This document shows, piece after piece, positions 1 to 9,272 of a stretch of DNA of 64,000 nucleotides (the stretch's first letter is position 1; the number at the start of each line of letters is the position of its first letter). The stretch is from assembly GCF_000340565.2 (NCBI RefSeq), contig NZ_CP007203.1, positions 1,209,964 through 1,273,963 on the forward strand, read 5' to 3'. Position numbers and translations under genes: made by a program. The notes under the pieces are model-generated. The model was not told where the DNA came from. It saw nothing but the letters and a program-made list of their open reading frames with translations, and searched no databases. Origin of the DNA: Nodularia spumigena CCY9414. Its GTDB lineage: Bacteria; Cyanobacteriota; Cyanobacteriia; Cyanobacteriales; Nostocaceae.

Positions 1-302
1 GTATTGGCTACCAGTCCGGGGCCGCCATGACCGGGGCCAGCAATGTATATTGTGTTGAGGTCATACTTTTTAATGACTCGGTTGAGATGAACATAAATAA
101 AGTTCAGCCCCGGTGTTGTTCCCCAATGTCCCAAAAGTCGGGGTTTGACGTGTTCCTTTTTTAAAGGTTCTCGTAGCAGGGGATTGTCGAATAGATATAT
201 TTGCCCAACTGAAAGATAGTTAGCCGCACGCCAGTAAGCGTTTATTTTATGCAGTTCTTCATCTGCTAAAGGCTTTGTTTGTGGGGTACTTACTAAAGTC
301 AT
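1..302 (-). CDS. Phosphoketolase, N-terminal part (runs off the window)
   Basis: The minus strand from an ATG at 302 encodes about 100 residues that continue past the window edge. They include [17 protein letters not shown] and the glycine-rich [14 protein letters not shown], the conserved thiamine-diphosphate-domain start of the xylulose-5-P/fructose-6-P phosphoketolase family. These enzymes split xylulose-5-P (or fructose-6-P) with phosphate to acetyl-P and a sugar phosphate in the cytosol, a carbon-saving bypass found in many cyanobacteria. The N-terminal segment ([19 protein letters not shown]) also fits the family. Only the first eighth or so of the roughly 800-residue enzyme is visible, so intactness and substrate preference cannot be judged. 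Confidence 0.9.
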   Translation of the reverse strand, partial: MTLVSTPQTKPLADEELHKINAYWRAANYLSVGQIYLFDNPLLREPLKKEHVKPRLLGHWGTTPGLNFIYVHLNRVIKKYDLNTIYIAGPGHGGPGLVAN

Positions 303-1107
303 ATTAGCCTCGATGCCAAAATTATTTTGATTAGGTCGTCAGTATGCCAGTTTAGTTGTTTGTGGTCAGCATTTCATCTGACTAATGACTAATTTTTCCA
401 GGTTTTGCGGAAATATTAGGCATAATTATTGATTCAATTGAAAATAACTAATTGAGTAATGCCTATGATACAGCAACCGCCAGGGTGGTTAAGACATGAC
501 AAAATTCCCAAACCAATTCACAGCAAGCATTTCACTTTTGAGTTTTGCTATATCTCCATGAAAGGCTAACAAATTTAGTATCCTATTGAACAAGTTTTCA
601 CCTTAATTTTAAGTTTCATTTAATATCTTTTGGCAAAAAATATCACGTCACCAATGTGGCTACTGGATTAATATAGCGATTCCTACAAAGTTTTTTTCAG
701 ACGGATATTTGAGTTCAGTCGATGTTTAATAGCATCGCGCCTCTGATTCGGGGGTTTACACTCTCAAAAAACAGTTCTAGATTCAGCGCCCTTCTTTGAG
801 GGAGACACCATACCATGTCTGCATTACTAAGTTAGTCTTGTCATTGGTTTCTGTTCTCCCAATTCAAGTCGGATCTGCCAAGAGGCCATTTACACGCAAT
901 TCTATGTCTTTACCTACGGGTGTAAAATTACCATACTAGCTGGCACATCTGCAATTGTGTCGGCTGTAAAAAATATCACAAATAGCTTAAAAAAATGCTG
1001 TGAAGAAATCACTACATGAAACAGTACAATTGTTCTACGAGAACCGGATTAAAGATAGTATTATGAAGGATTGTTTCCAGTCGCCTCTTAGGTATCACTA
1101 AGCCGAT
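303..1107. other. Intergenic region between divergent phosphoketolase and uvrA genes
   Basis: About 800 bp with no convincing coding region on either strand. It must hold the promoters of both divergent genes. The only site recognised is the LexA-type box at 1023-1036. A 12-codon ATG frame (1063-1101) lies between that box and uvrA, but nothing shows that it is translated. Confidence 0.5.
1023..1036 (+). promoter_or_regulatory. LexA (SOS) box upstream of uvrA
   Basis: The 14-mer AGTACAATTGTTCT matches every position of the cyanobacterial LexA consensus RGTACNNNDGTWCB. It lies 72 bp before the uvrA start codon, a normal operator distance, and no other gene is nearby in that direction. The inference is that uvrA is repressed by LexA and induced by DNA damage. 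The match is seen in the sequence; the regulation itself is inferred. Confidence 0.75.
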
Positions 1108-3978
1108 ATGTCAGATCACAAGCTCGCCCGATCCTTATCTCACCATCATAGCCAGAATACCATTCGCATTCGGGGTGCTAGGCAGCATAATCTGAAAAAT
1201 ATTGATTTGGAATTACCGCGCGATCGCCTGATTGTTTTTACTGGCGTTTCTGGTTCGGGTAAATCTTCTTTAGCCTTTGATACCATTTTCGCAGAAGGGC
1301 AACGGCGTTATGTAGAGTCCCTCAGCGCCTACGCTCGGCAATTTTTAGGTCAATTAGACAAACCGGATGTAGAAGCCATTGAAGGCTTAAGTCCGGCGAT
1401 TTCCATCGATCAAAAGTCTACTTCCCATAACCCCCGTTCGACGGTGGGGACGGTAACGGAAATTTACGACTATCTGCGACTATTGTTTGGTCGCGCTGGT
1501 GAACCCCATTGTCCGATATGCGATCGCTCGATAGCACCCCAGACCATTGACGAAATGTGCGATCGCATCTCCGATTTACCAGACAGAACTAAATTCCAAA
1601 TTCTTGCGCCTGTTGTCAGAGGTAAAAAAGGGACTCACCGCAAGCTGATATCAAGTCTCGCTTCTCAGGGTTTCGTGCGGGTGCGTGTAGATGGAGAAGT
1701 GCGGGAACTTTCTGACTCGATTGAATTAGATAAAAATATTACCCATACTATAGAAGTTGTTATCGACCGCTTGGTGAAAAAAGCTGGTATTCAAGAGCGT
1801 TTGGTTGATTCTTTGTCTACGTGCTTAAAACAGTCTGGTGGTATTGCTACCATTCTTGTGAGTGTGACATCTGATAGCGGCGAAGATACAGAAGAAGAAT
1901 TAGTATTTTCGGAAAACTTTGCTTGTCCGGTACATGGGGCGGTGATGGAAGAGTTATCACCGCGCCTGTTTTCTTTTAACTCGCCTTATGGTGCTTGTCC
2001 CCATTGTCACGGAATTGGGACTTTAAAGACATTTACGCCTGATTTGATTGTACCAGACCCGGACGCACCAATTTACGCGGCGATCGCTCCTTGGTCGGAA
2101 AAAGATAATTCTTATTATTTGGAATTGCTTTATAGTGTGGGACAGTCTACTGGGTTTGAGTTACAAGCTAAGTGGAATCAGCTAACAGTAGAACAGCAGC
2201 ATACTGTGATGTATGGGGAGAAGGAAAAACGAACCGCAGAGGCGCAGAGGACACAGAGTTTTAAGGGTGTGATTCCGATTTTGCAACGTCAATATGAGGG
2301 TGGAACGGAGTTAGTTAAACAGAAGTTAGAGCAATATTTAGTTGATCAACCTTGTGAGGTTTGTGGAGGGAAACGGTTAAAACCGGAAGCTTTGGCTGTA
2401 CGGTTGGGACAATATGGAATTTTAGATTTAACTGGGGTTTCGATTCAAGATTGTCGGGAAAGAATTGATTTGTTAGAATTGGGCGATCGGCAAATTCAAA
2501 TTGCTGATTTAGTTTTAAGAGAAATCAAAGCTAGATTGCAATTTTTGTTAGATGTTGGTTTAGATTATCTTACCTTAGATCGTCCCGCCATGACTCTTTC
2601 TGGTGGAGAAGCCCAACGAATTCGGTTAGCAACGCAAATTGGTTCTGGTTTAACAGGAGTGCTTTACGTTTTAGACGAACCCAGTATTGGTTTGCATCAA
2701 CGAGATAATGGAAGGTTACTCAAAACTTTAACTAAATTACGCGATTTAGGTAATACTTTAATAGTCGTTGAGCATGATGAAGAAACCATCCGTGCAGCCA
2801 ATTATATCGTTGATATTGGACCCGGTGCAGGAATCCACGGCGGAAATATTGTTTCTCAAGGTGATTTAGAAACTTTATTAGCAGCAGAAGATTCTTTAAC
2901 AGGGGCTTATTTATCAGGAAGAAGAGTAATTACCACTCCACAGGAACGGAGAAAAGGAAACGGGCGCAGTTTAGTCATTAAAAACGCCCATCGCAATAAT
3001 TTAAGAAATATCGATGTCGAAATTCCTTTAGGTAAACTTGTCGCCGTAACTGGTGTTTCTGGTTCTGGTAAATCTACCTTAATTAACGAATTACTTTATC
3101 CCTCATTACAACATCATTTAACCAAAAAAATTCCCTTACCGAGACACTTACAGGAAATTCAGGGATTAAATGCAGTTGATAAAGCCATTGTTATCGACCA
3201 ATCGCCTATAGGACGTACACCACGTTCTAATCCTGCAACATATACAGGTATTTTCGATGCAATTCGGGATGTATTTTCCCAAACAGTCGAAGCGAAAGCT
3301 AGGGGATATAAACCCGGACAATTTTCCTTCAATGTTAAAGGTGGACGTTGTGAAGCTTGTAGCGGACAGGGTGTAAATGTCATTGAAATGAATTTTCTCC
3401 CCGATGTTTATGTCCAGTGTGAAGTTTGCAAAGGTGCGAGATATAACCGGGAAACTTTGCAAGTGAAATACAAAGATAAATCAATTTCTGATGTTCTGAA
3501 TATGACGGTTGAGGAAAGTTTAGAATTTTTCCAAAACATTCCTAAAGCCGTAACTCGGTTGCAAACTTTATATGATGTTGGTTTAGGTTACGTCAAACTG
3601 GGACAACCTGCAACTACCTTATCTGGTGGTGAAGCGCAACGGGTGAAATTAGCCACAGAACTATCTCGCCGGGCGACAGGTAAGACACTTTATTTAATAG
3701 ATGAACCAACCACAGGCTTATCTTTTTATGATGTCCATAAATTGTTGGATGTCTTGCAAAGATTAGTAGATAAAGGTAATTCAATTTTAGTCATTGAACA
3801 CAATTTAGACGTGATTCGTTGCGCTGATTGGGTAATTGATTTAGGTCCCGAAGGTGGCGATAAAGGGGGAGAAATCATTGCTGTGGGTACACCGGAGGAA
3901 GTTGCAAAAAATCCCCGTTCTTATACTGGACAATATTTGCAGCAGGTGTTAAAGCAGTATTCAACGGGGAGGAAATAA
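1108..3978 (+). CDS. uvrA: Excinuclease ABC subunit A
   Basis: UvrA is the damage-recognition ATPase of nucleotide excision repair; as a dimer it loads UvrB onto lesions. The 956-residue protein has the expected layout: first Walker A (GVSGSGKSS, about residues 46-54), CPIC and CPHCHG zinc-binding segments, the LSGGEAQRIRLA signature, then a second half with Walker A (GVSGSGKST), the CEACSGQG...CEVCKG zinc finger, LSGGEAQRVKLA and LIDEPTTGL. Length is slightly above the usual 940. Residues 374-384 (KRTAEAQRTQS) sit in a variable loop and are encoded by an intergenic-type repeat read in frame. A LexA box lies upstream. The start at 1108 has no strong ribosome binding site, but the conserved N-terminus begins soon after it. 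Confidence 0.97.
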   Translation: MSDHKLARSLSHHHSQNTIRIRGARQHNLKNIDLELPRDRLIVFTGVSGSGKSSLAFDTIFAEGQRRYVESLSAYARQFLGQLDKPDVEAIEGLSPAISIDQKSTSHNPRSTVGTVTEIYDYLRLLFGRAGEPHCPICDRSIAPQTIDEMCDRISDLPDRTKFQILAPVVRGKKGTHRKLISSLASQGFVRVRVDGEVRELSDSIELDKNITHTIEVVIDRLVKKAGIQERLVDSLSTCLKQSGGIATILVSVTSDSGEDTEEELVFSENFACPVHGAVMEELSPRLFSFNSPYGACPHCHGIGTLKTFTPDLIVPDPDAPIYAAIAPWSEKDNSYYLELLYSVGQSTGFELQAKWNQLTVEQQHTVMYGEKEKRTAEAQRTQSFKGVIPILQRQYEGGTELVKQKLEQYLVDQPCEVCGGKRLKPEALAVRLGQYGILDLTGVSIQDCRERIDLLELGDRQIQIADLVLREIKARLQFLLDVGLDYLTLDRPAMTLSGGEAQRIRLATQIGSGLTGVLYVLDEPSIGLHQRDNGRLLKTLTKLRDLGNTLIVVEHDEETIRAANYIVDIGPGAGIHGGNIVSQGDLETLLAAEDSLTGAYLSGRRVITTPQERRKGNGRSLVIKNAHRNNLRNIDVEIPLGKLVAVTGVSGSGKSTLINELLYPSLQHHLTKKIPLPRHLQEIQGLNAVDKAIVIDQSPIGRTPRSNPATYTGIFDAIRDVFSQTVEAKARGYKPGQFSFNVKGGRCEACSGQGVNVIEMNFLPDVYVQCEVCKGARYNRETLQVKYKDKSISDVLNMTVEESLEFFQNIPKAVTRLQTLYDVGLGYVKLGQPATTLSGGEAQRVKLATELSRRATGKTLYLIDEPTTGLSFYDVHKLLDVLQRLVDKGNSILVIEHNLDVIRCADWVIDLGPEGGDKGGEIIAVGTPEEVAKNPRSYTGQYLQQVLKQYSTGRK
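2226..2262 (+). repeat. Short repeat read in frame inside uvrA
   Basis: The segment contains AACGAACCGCAGAGGCG followed by further AGG-ACACAGAG units, then a GTT...AAGGG tail. It resembles the core of the MITE-like copy at 63902-63992 (CGAACCGCAAAGGACAC with repeated units and a GTTAAGAGGG tail). It keeps the uvrA frame open and adds about 11 residues. Confidence 0.65.
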
Positions 3979-4258
3979 GAGTTAGTTGGGCTACGCCCCG
4001 CTACGCTAACACGCAAAGGCGCACCAGCGAAGCGAAGCACGAAGTGCGTTAGGCGCAAAGGTGGAAAGGTGGAAAGGGTGGAAAGAGGAATTTAAAATGC
4101 ATATTGCGGGATGAACTCCTCTTTTCTTCTCTTCCTCTGTGCGCCTGGTGCGCCTCTGCGTGACAAAAAACCCCTCATCCCCCTCTGAAAAAATTAATTT
4201 CTCAAAATACTAGCCATACCAAAACCTATATGCTATGATCAGAAAGTATGAAACGTAA
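3979..4258. repeat. Cluster of short palindromic and tandem repeats
   Basis: The spacer between uvrA and the tRNA is filled with repeat fragments common in Nostoc-type genomes: GCTACGCCCCGCTACGC, CGCAAAGGCGCACCAGCG, GGTGGAAAGG units and CCTCTGTGCGCCTGGTGCG. Similar pieces recur at 24424-24551, 28195-28275 and 33930-33986. No gene is apparent. Confidence 0.6.
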
Positions 4259-4332
4259 GGCTCAGTAGCTCAGTTGGTTAGAGTACGGGACTCATAAGCC
4301 TGGGGTCGTCAGTTCAAATCTGACCTGAGCCA
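4259..4332 (+). tRNA. tRNA-Met (anticodon CAU), slightly irregular anticodon stem
   Basis: A 74-nt cloverleaf folds from 4259. The acceptor stem GGCTCAG/CTGAGCC is perfect, the D arm is GCTC/GAGT, the anticodon loop CTCATAA gives CAU at 4293-4295, and the T arm is GTCAG-TTCAAAT-CTGAC with A as discriminator. CCA is not encoded. The anticodon stem CGGGA/GCCTG has one G-U pair and an A-G mismatch next to the loop (4290/4298), unusual for an elongator tRNA-Met. It could be a functional variant, an accessory tRNA or a decaying copy. A tRNA-Ile2 with modified C34 shares the CAU anticodon and is not excluded. Confidence 0.85.
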
Positions 4333-4419
4333 TTTAATAAAGCTTAGTGTATAAGTGTTTCACCTCCTAGTCATCAATAGTTGTAGGGGGCTGAACTTGT
4401 TATTTAAGCTCTTTTGACT

Positions 4420-4450
4420 ATCCCCTGACTATCCAAAATAGTCAGGGGAT
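4420..4450. repeat. Perfect 13-bp hairpin
   Basis: ATCCCCTGACTAT at 4420-4432 and ATAGTCAGGGGAT at 4438-4450 are exact reverse complements around a CCAAA loop. No T-run follows, so it is not a typical intrinsic terminator. Confidence 0.8.
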
Positions 4451-4552
4451 TAATATGAAAGTTGGGATTCAGGTGTCTAAGGGCAGTTAGATAATCTAGC
4501 CCTGGTGGATATAGTAGTAATGCCCGTTCCCCCGTTAAATTTAATACTTGTA

Positions 4553-4588
4553 ATTGAGAGTAATCGCACCCGTGCGATTACTCTCAAT
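4553..4588. repeat. Perfect 17-bp inverted repeat with 2-nt centre
   Basis: Positions 4553-4569 and 4572-4588 are exact reverse complements (AATTGAGAGTAATCGCAC core). The near-absent loop suggests a cruciform or a protein site on DNA rather than a simple RNA hairpin. Confidence 0.8.
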
Positions 4589-5150
4589 AGTTGTTACCTT
4601 ACTTCAATATCCAAATTTCTAACACCAAAGGTATTTAATGCAAATTACTTTCAATAATTCTTGCTTTACTTCAATTACAAGTCATTTGCAACTACTGATA
4701 CATCAGTTTATATTATCAATTAGTGACATAGCTATTATTTTTATTTTTATTAAAAGAAATTAGCAAAATGTCTGTAGAACAATGATATTTTTATTAATAC
4801 CCAGTTCTCAAACTTGAAAGTTAGTGAACAGAATTACTATTTTTACTTAAAACCTTTGTTTGGTCAGGATTTAAGCCGAAACGGAACCAGTCTGCTGATG
4901 GTTTTGATTCTCTGGAAATCAATACTAGGGGCTGATAAGATTTCCGCTAGGATTGGCTTGGGGCTTGAATTTCAATGACTGAATCTTGGTGAGATAACCT
5001 GTTACCTCAGTTGCGATGCAAGTCACTAGTTAATGACAAATGATTGTAATAATTTGAACTTTGATCTAATATCATATTGAAAATTAGTGCTAATAGTTTA
5101 CTGGAATAACCAGTATAAGTTAAGCGTAAGCCTTGGGTGTGAGGAGCAGA

Positions 5151-7859
5151 ATGAAACAAGATCGGTTATTTCAAACCCTGTTGTTGACAGGTGCTTTTTC
5201 TTTGCTGTTAACAACTCCTGTCTTTAGTAAGGAGAAACAAAAGATAGAATTACAGCCTTTTGATACCAGTGACACAAGTATAAATTCTCAAAAGATACAA
5301 CACTCAAAGATCAAGGTGCCATTGACTGGTTCTCAAAAGCTAGTACAGTCCACAGAACAAGCAGTCATACTAATTACTAGTGTAAAAGTAAACCGCACAG
5401 ATAAGGGTGTGGAGTTTATTTTAGAGACTTCCAAAGGTGAGCAGCTGCAAGTATCAGCCAAAAGTGAAGGTAATACATACATTAGTGAGATTCGTAATGC
5501 TCAATTACAACTCTCTAATGGTCAAACAACATTTAGTCAAGATAACCCAACAGCAGGAATTACGCTCTTACAAGTAACTAATCAGGATCAGAATACTATT
5601 CGCGTGACGCTGATAGGAGAGTCGGGATTACCAACTGTTCAGTTGTTTGATAGTAACGAGGGTTTGATTTTTGAAGCTGCATCAACAATATCACCTCAAC
5701 CACCCCAAGCAAATACAGAATTTCAGCCACCCGAACCTGAGCAGATAGCGAGCGAACCACCATTACCGGAGGATGAGGGGATAGAATTGGTCGTGACGGC
5801 AACTCGTACTGAAGAAGATGTCGTAAATATCGCGCGTTCTGTAACGGTAATTACTCGTGACCAGATTGAGCAGCAATCTAAATTAAGTACCAATTTAGCT
5901 GATATTCTGGCGAAAACTGTTCCTGGCTTTGGTTCACCAACTAATCGTAGTAATACATTTGGGCAAACTTTACGAGGCCGCAATATTTCCGTCTTAATTG
6001 ACGGTGTTCCCCAAAATGCTAACTTGCAATCAATTCCCGCCGCACTGACAACCATCGATCCCAGTGCGATTGAACGAATTGAGGTGGTTCGCGGTCCGAA
6101 TGCGATTTATGGTGGTCAAGCTACTGGTGGGGTTGTCAATATTATTACTAAGAGGCCAAGCGGTCAAAGATTAACTTCCACAACAAACATTGGTTTGGAT
6201 ACTTCTTTGACTCGTTCCGAAGATAGTTTTGGCTATAATCTATCTCACCAAATATCTGGGACAGAAGGCATATTTGACTATACGGTGGGTTTTTCTCTGG
6301 TTACAACTGCGGGTTTTTATGATGCACAAGGCGATCGCATTGCTAATTTTTCAGGTGATGAAGACAGCAGAAAAATAAATGCTTTGGCTAAGATAGGGGT
6401 AGAATTATCGCCAGAACAACGTCTGCAATTTACCTTTAATCATTTTAATCAAAAACAAGATACTAATTTTGAATCGGATGAAGCAATTGATGACATTCCC
6501 GGAATTCAAAAATCTCGCGTTTTGCAGATACCAGAAGGAACAACTGTCATTGGTGCTGATTATGGGAGCTTTATCAACAATACCTTATTGAGCTTAAATT
6601 ACACTAATGACAACATTTTAAATAGTAAACTTCAGGCTCAAGCTTACTATCGTAATTATGGTTTTGGTGGGGGACTTCCTAGTGATAACCGAGGGGGAAG
6701 ATTAGATGCAATCACTCAGTCAGAAGGAGAATCGGAACAGTTGGGAGGACGATTGCAAGTTGAAACCCCCTTCAATTCTGAACAAACCGTGAGTTTACTT
6801 TGGGGTGTTGACTATCAGAATGAGCAAAGTTCTCAAAAGTTTAATATTTTTGATGGTGATGAATTGGATGCATCAGGGGGTCGAGTCTTTCGCAAAATTG
6901 ACGAGCGTGTTTTTGTCCCAGAATATGACTTTAGCGAATTGGGTGTATTTGGTCAGTTGCAATGGGAGGTTAGTGATAATCTGCGGTTAAGCGGTGGTTT
7001 GCGTTATGTGAATATAGATGTGAGTTTGGAAGATTACACCACTGCGGAATCTCCCCGTCGGGATATTCAAGGAGGCGATCGCAGTTTTGATTCTACAGTG
7101 TTTAATACTGGAATTGTCTACAAATTTACGCCAGAAGTTAGTGTTTTTGGTAACTTTGCTCAAGGGTTTTCCGTTCCCGATTTGGGTCGTGTCTTCCGCA
7201 GACCCCCTGGAGGTGTAGTTAATATTTTGGATTCTTTGCAATTAACAGAACCACAGAAAGTAGACAACTATGAAATTGGGGTTCGTGGTCAATGGGATAA
7301 TCTCCAAGCATCCCTTGCTGGTTTTTACAACTATTCTGACTTAGGTTCGGCTATTTCATTTAACGCTAACACTGATTTCCTAGAAACTGTTCGCGCTCCC
7401 CAAAAAGTTTACGGTATAGAAGCTGCTGTTGATGTCCAGCCTTCTGAAGGTTGGAATTTGGGTGGTACAGCGACTTGGACGGAAGGTGAAAATGATGAAG
7501 ATAATGATGGAGAGTATGTAGCACTCAATAGTATTACAGTTCCACCTTTCAAATTGACTGCTTACATAGAAAACCAAACTCTCGAAGGTTGGCGCAACCG
7601 ATTACAATTACTTTATTCTGGTAATCGCGATCGCGGTTTTGAAGATGGAGTAGAAGATGGCAAAATTAGCAGCTACGTGACAGTAGATTACCTCAGCAGC
7701 ATCAAAATAGGTGAAGGAGAATTACAAATAGGTATTCAAAACCTATTTAATAACCAATATTTCCCGGTTTACTCACAATATTTTTCACCTTTCTTTGATA
7801 GTGCTAATTATGCTGGTAAAGGTAGAACCTTAAGCTTTGGATATCGGATTACTTGGTAA
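5151..7859 (+). CDS. TonB-dependent siderophore receptor with AMIN domain
   Basis: Outer-membrane receptor expected to import a ferric siderophore with TonB energy. The start at ATG 5151 is preferred over TTG 5133 because GAGGAG sits 4-9 bases before it; this gives 902 residues. In order: signal peptide (MKQDRLFQTLLLTGAFSLLL...), an AMIN domain (about 60-170) as in many cyanobacterial TonB receptors, the plug with ELVVTATRTEEDV, LRGRNISVLIDG and IERIEVVRGPNAIYGGQATG, then a beta-barrel ending in an aromatic strand (LSFGYRITW). Binding-protein, permease and ATPase genes follow on the same strand, which supports a siderophore role. Similar Anabaena receptors handle hydroxamates such as schizokinen, but the substrate here is not shown by sequence. 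Confidence 0.92.
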   Translation: MKQDRLFQTLLLTGAFSLLLTTPVFSKEKQKIELQPFDTSDTSINSQKIQHSKIKVPLTGSQKLVQSTEQAVILITSVKVNRTDKGVEFILETSKGEQLQVSAKSEGNTYISEIRNAQLQLSNGQTTFSQDNPTAGITLLQVTNQDQNTIRVTLIGESGLPTVQLFDSNEGLIFEAASTISPQPPQANTEFQPPEPEQIASEPPLPEDEGIELVVTATRTEEDVVNIARSVTVITRDQIEQQSKLSTNLADILAKTVPGFGSPTNRSNTFGQTLRGRNISVLIDGVPQNANLQSIPAALTTIDPSAIERIEVVRGPNAIYGGQATGGVVNIITKRPSGQRLTSTTNIGLDTSLTRSEDSFGYNLSHQISGTEGIFDYTVGFSLVTTAGFYDAQGDRIANFSGDEDSRKINALAKIGVELSPEQRLQFTFNHFNQKQDTNFESDEAIDDIPGIQKSRVLQIPEGTTVIGADYGSFINNTLLSLNYTNDNILNSKLQAQAYYRNYGFGGGLPSDNRGGRLDAITQSEGESEQLGGRLQVETPFNSEQTVSLLWGVDYQNEQSSQKFNIFDGDELDASGGRVFRKIDERVFVPEYDFSELGVFGQLQWEVSDNLRLSGGLRYVNIDVSLEDYTTAESPRRDIQGGDRSFDSTVFNTGIVYKFTPEVSVFGNFAQGFSVPDLGRVFRRPPGGVVNILDSLQLTEPQKVDNYEIGVRGQWDNLQASLAGFYNYSDLGSAISFNANTDFLETVRAPQKVYGIEAAVDVQPSEGWNLGGTATWTEGENDEDNDGEYVALNSITVPPFKLTAYIENQTLEGWRNRLQLLYSGNRDRGFEDGVEDGKISSYVTVDYLSSIKIGEGELQIGIQNLFNNQYFPVYSQYFSPFFDSANYAGKGRTLSFGYRITW

Positions 7860-7965
7860 TAAATGAAATACATTCAGAAGTGGTAGGGGCGGGTTTAGTA
7901 ATATTGTGGGGCGAGCATCCTGCCCGCCTTTTTCTGAAATAAATATATATAGGACTCCTATTTGA

Positions 7966-8238
7966 TTATGGCTTTTTGTTAGGAATGATTGGGATTGGTT
8001 TAATTACCAAGTTCAAGGTCATGTAATTGAGGAAAACGAAGATGAAACTTTTAATAAAGTAGAAATAACCTTCACAACACCTGATGGTATGGTTAACCGT
8101 TACAGATGTAATGTGATTGAAGATGAAAGTAAAAGTTTGATTTTTCGAGGAATATGCAATAACAATGAATTAAGCAAATTTCCTCAAGTTGTAATTACAG
8201 AACTTGTGGAAATTAAACCATCATTAATCACAGTCTAA
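7966..8238 (+). pseudogene. Startless remnant of an unknown gene
   Basis: An open frame of about 90 codons ends in TAA at 8236-8238. It encodes a protein-like sequence (NDWDWFNYQVQGHVIEEN...TFTTPDGMVNRYRC...FPQVVITELVEI). A TGA at 7963 closes it upstream and there is no plausible start codon near the beginning. The composition is globular, not shadow-like. It is probably the C-terminal piece of a degraded gene between the receptor and the binding protein. The family is not recognised. Confidence 0.4.
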
Positions 8239-8288
8239 TCACTAGTAAAACCATATTTACTTGGGTAATCATCGCTATAGTCAAGAAA

Positions 8289-9272
8289 ATGTCAATTAAA
8301 GATAATCTCTTAATCAGGGTGTTTACCCTCGTGCATTCCCTAGTTTATTATCGTCAAATTAAGTTAGTTTTATTCAGCATTTTCACAGCGTTAATAATTA
8401 TCGGCTGTGGAATGAGTACACCGCAAAATGTCATCCCAACTTCTGTAGATTTAACTTCAGAAATGCGAGTAGTCAAACACGCTATGGGTGAAACCAAAAT
8501 ACCTTTACATCCACAACGAGTAGTTGTATTAGGTGGATTAGATAATGTTTTAGCTTTAGGGGTAAAACCAATAGCATCGACAACATTAGGTGATCATCAA
8601 TTTCTCAACTATTTAGATGATTTAACATCAGGAATTGAAAAAATTGGTACTAATGGTCAACCCAATATAGAAAAGATTTTATATCTCAAACCAGACTTGA
8701 TTTTAGGTTTTTCTTGGGATGCTGAATTGTATGAGCAACTATCCCAAATTGCTCCAACAGTATTAGCAGATGAAAACAGTGCATGGCAAGATTGGTTAAA
8801 AAAATATGCAGAAGCACTAGGAGAAACAGCAAAAGCTGAGAAAATATTGCAAGACTATCAGCAAAGAATAGAAAGTCTGCGTCAAAAAATGGGAGAAAAC
8901 CTTTCCCAAACTAAAGTATCTTTAGTTAATTTTTGGGCTAATTATACTCGTCTGTATATGCACCGTTCTTTTAGTGGCTCAATCCTCAAAGAAATCGGTT
9001 TACCTCGTCCTCGATATGAAGATAAAGATAAAAATCACGAAAACATTTCTTTGGAATTAATTCCTCAAATCGGTGGTGATGTTATTTTCTTAATTCTCGG
9101 AGGACACAATGAATCAAGGTTAAAGCAATTCGCCAATCATCCTCTCTGGTCGCGCTTACAAGCCGTTCAACAAGATCGGGTTTATCCAGTTACAGGTGAT
9201 ACATGGGTTGCTGGATGGGGAATTATTGCAGCTAATCGAGTCTTAGATGACCTATTTAAATATTTGCCTTAA
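8289..9272 (+). CDS. Iron-siderophore ABC transporter substrate-binding lipoprotein (FecB-like)
   Basis: 327-residue periplasmic binding protein of the Peripla_BP_2 (FecB/FhuD) class, expected to hand ferric siderophore to the FecCD permeases. The N-terminus has a hydrophobic stretch ending in a lipobox (LIIIGCG, Cys40). The mature part shows HPQRVVVLGGLDNVLALGVKP, KPDLILGFS and GWGIIAANRVLDDL, typical of both lobes. It lies between the TonB receptor and the permeases, with a 450-bp gap before the first permease, so it may be transcribed separately. The N-terminus before the hydrophobic stretch is rather long; a later start is possible. Confidence 0.9.
   Translation: MSIKDNLLIRVFTLVHSLVYYRQIKLVLFSIFTALIIIGCGMSTPQNVIPTSVDLTSEMRVVKHAMGETKIPLHPQRVVVLGGLDNVLALGVKPIASTTLGDHQFLNYLDDLTSGIEKIGTNGQPNIEKILYLKPDLILGFSWDAELYEQLSQIAPTVLADENSAWQDWLKKYAEALGETAKAEKILQDYQQRIESLRQKMGENLSQTKVSLVNFWANYTRLYMHRSFSGSILKEIGLPRPRYEDKDKNHENISLELIPQIGGDVIFLILGGHNESRLKQFANHPLWSRLQAVQQDRVYPVTGDTWVAGWGIIAANRVLDDLFKYLP

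Larger units (their letters stand above)
4333..5150. other. Long leader region of the TonB receptor gene
   Basis: About 820 bp with no gene seen on either strand. It contains two very stable inverted repeats (4420-4450 and 4553-4588). The last 100 bp are AT-rich and probably hold the promoter. No convincing Fur box was found. Confidence 0.45.

Noticed and set aside
5040-5075. Fur box before the TonB receptor gene (AATGATTGTAATAATT)
   Set aside because: Too few matches to the Fur consensus to separate it from ordinary AT-rich DNA.
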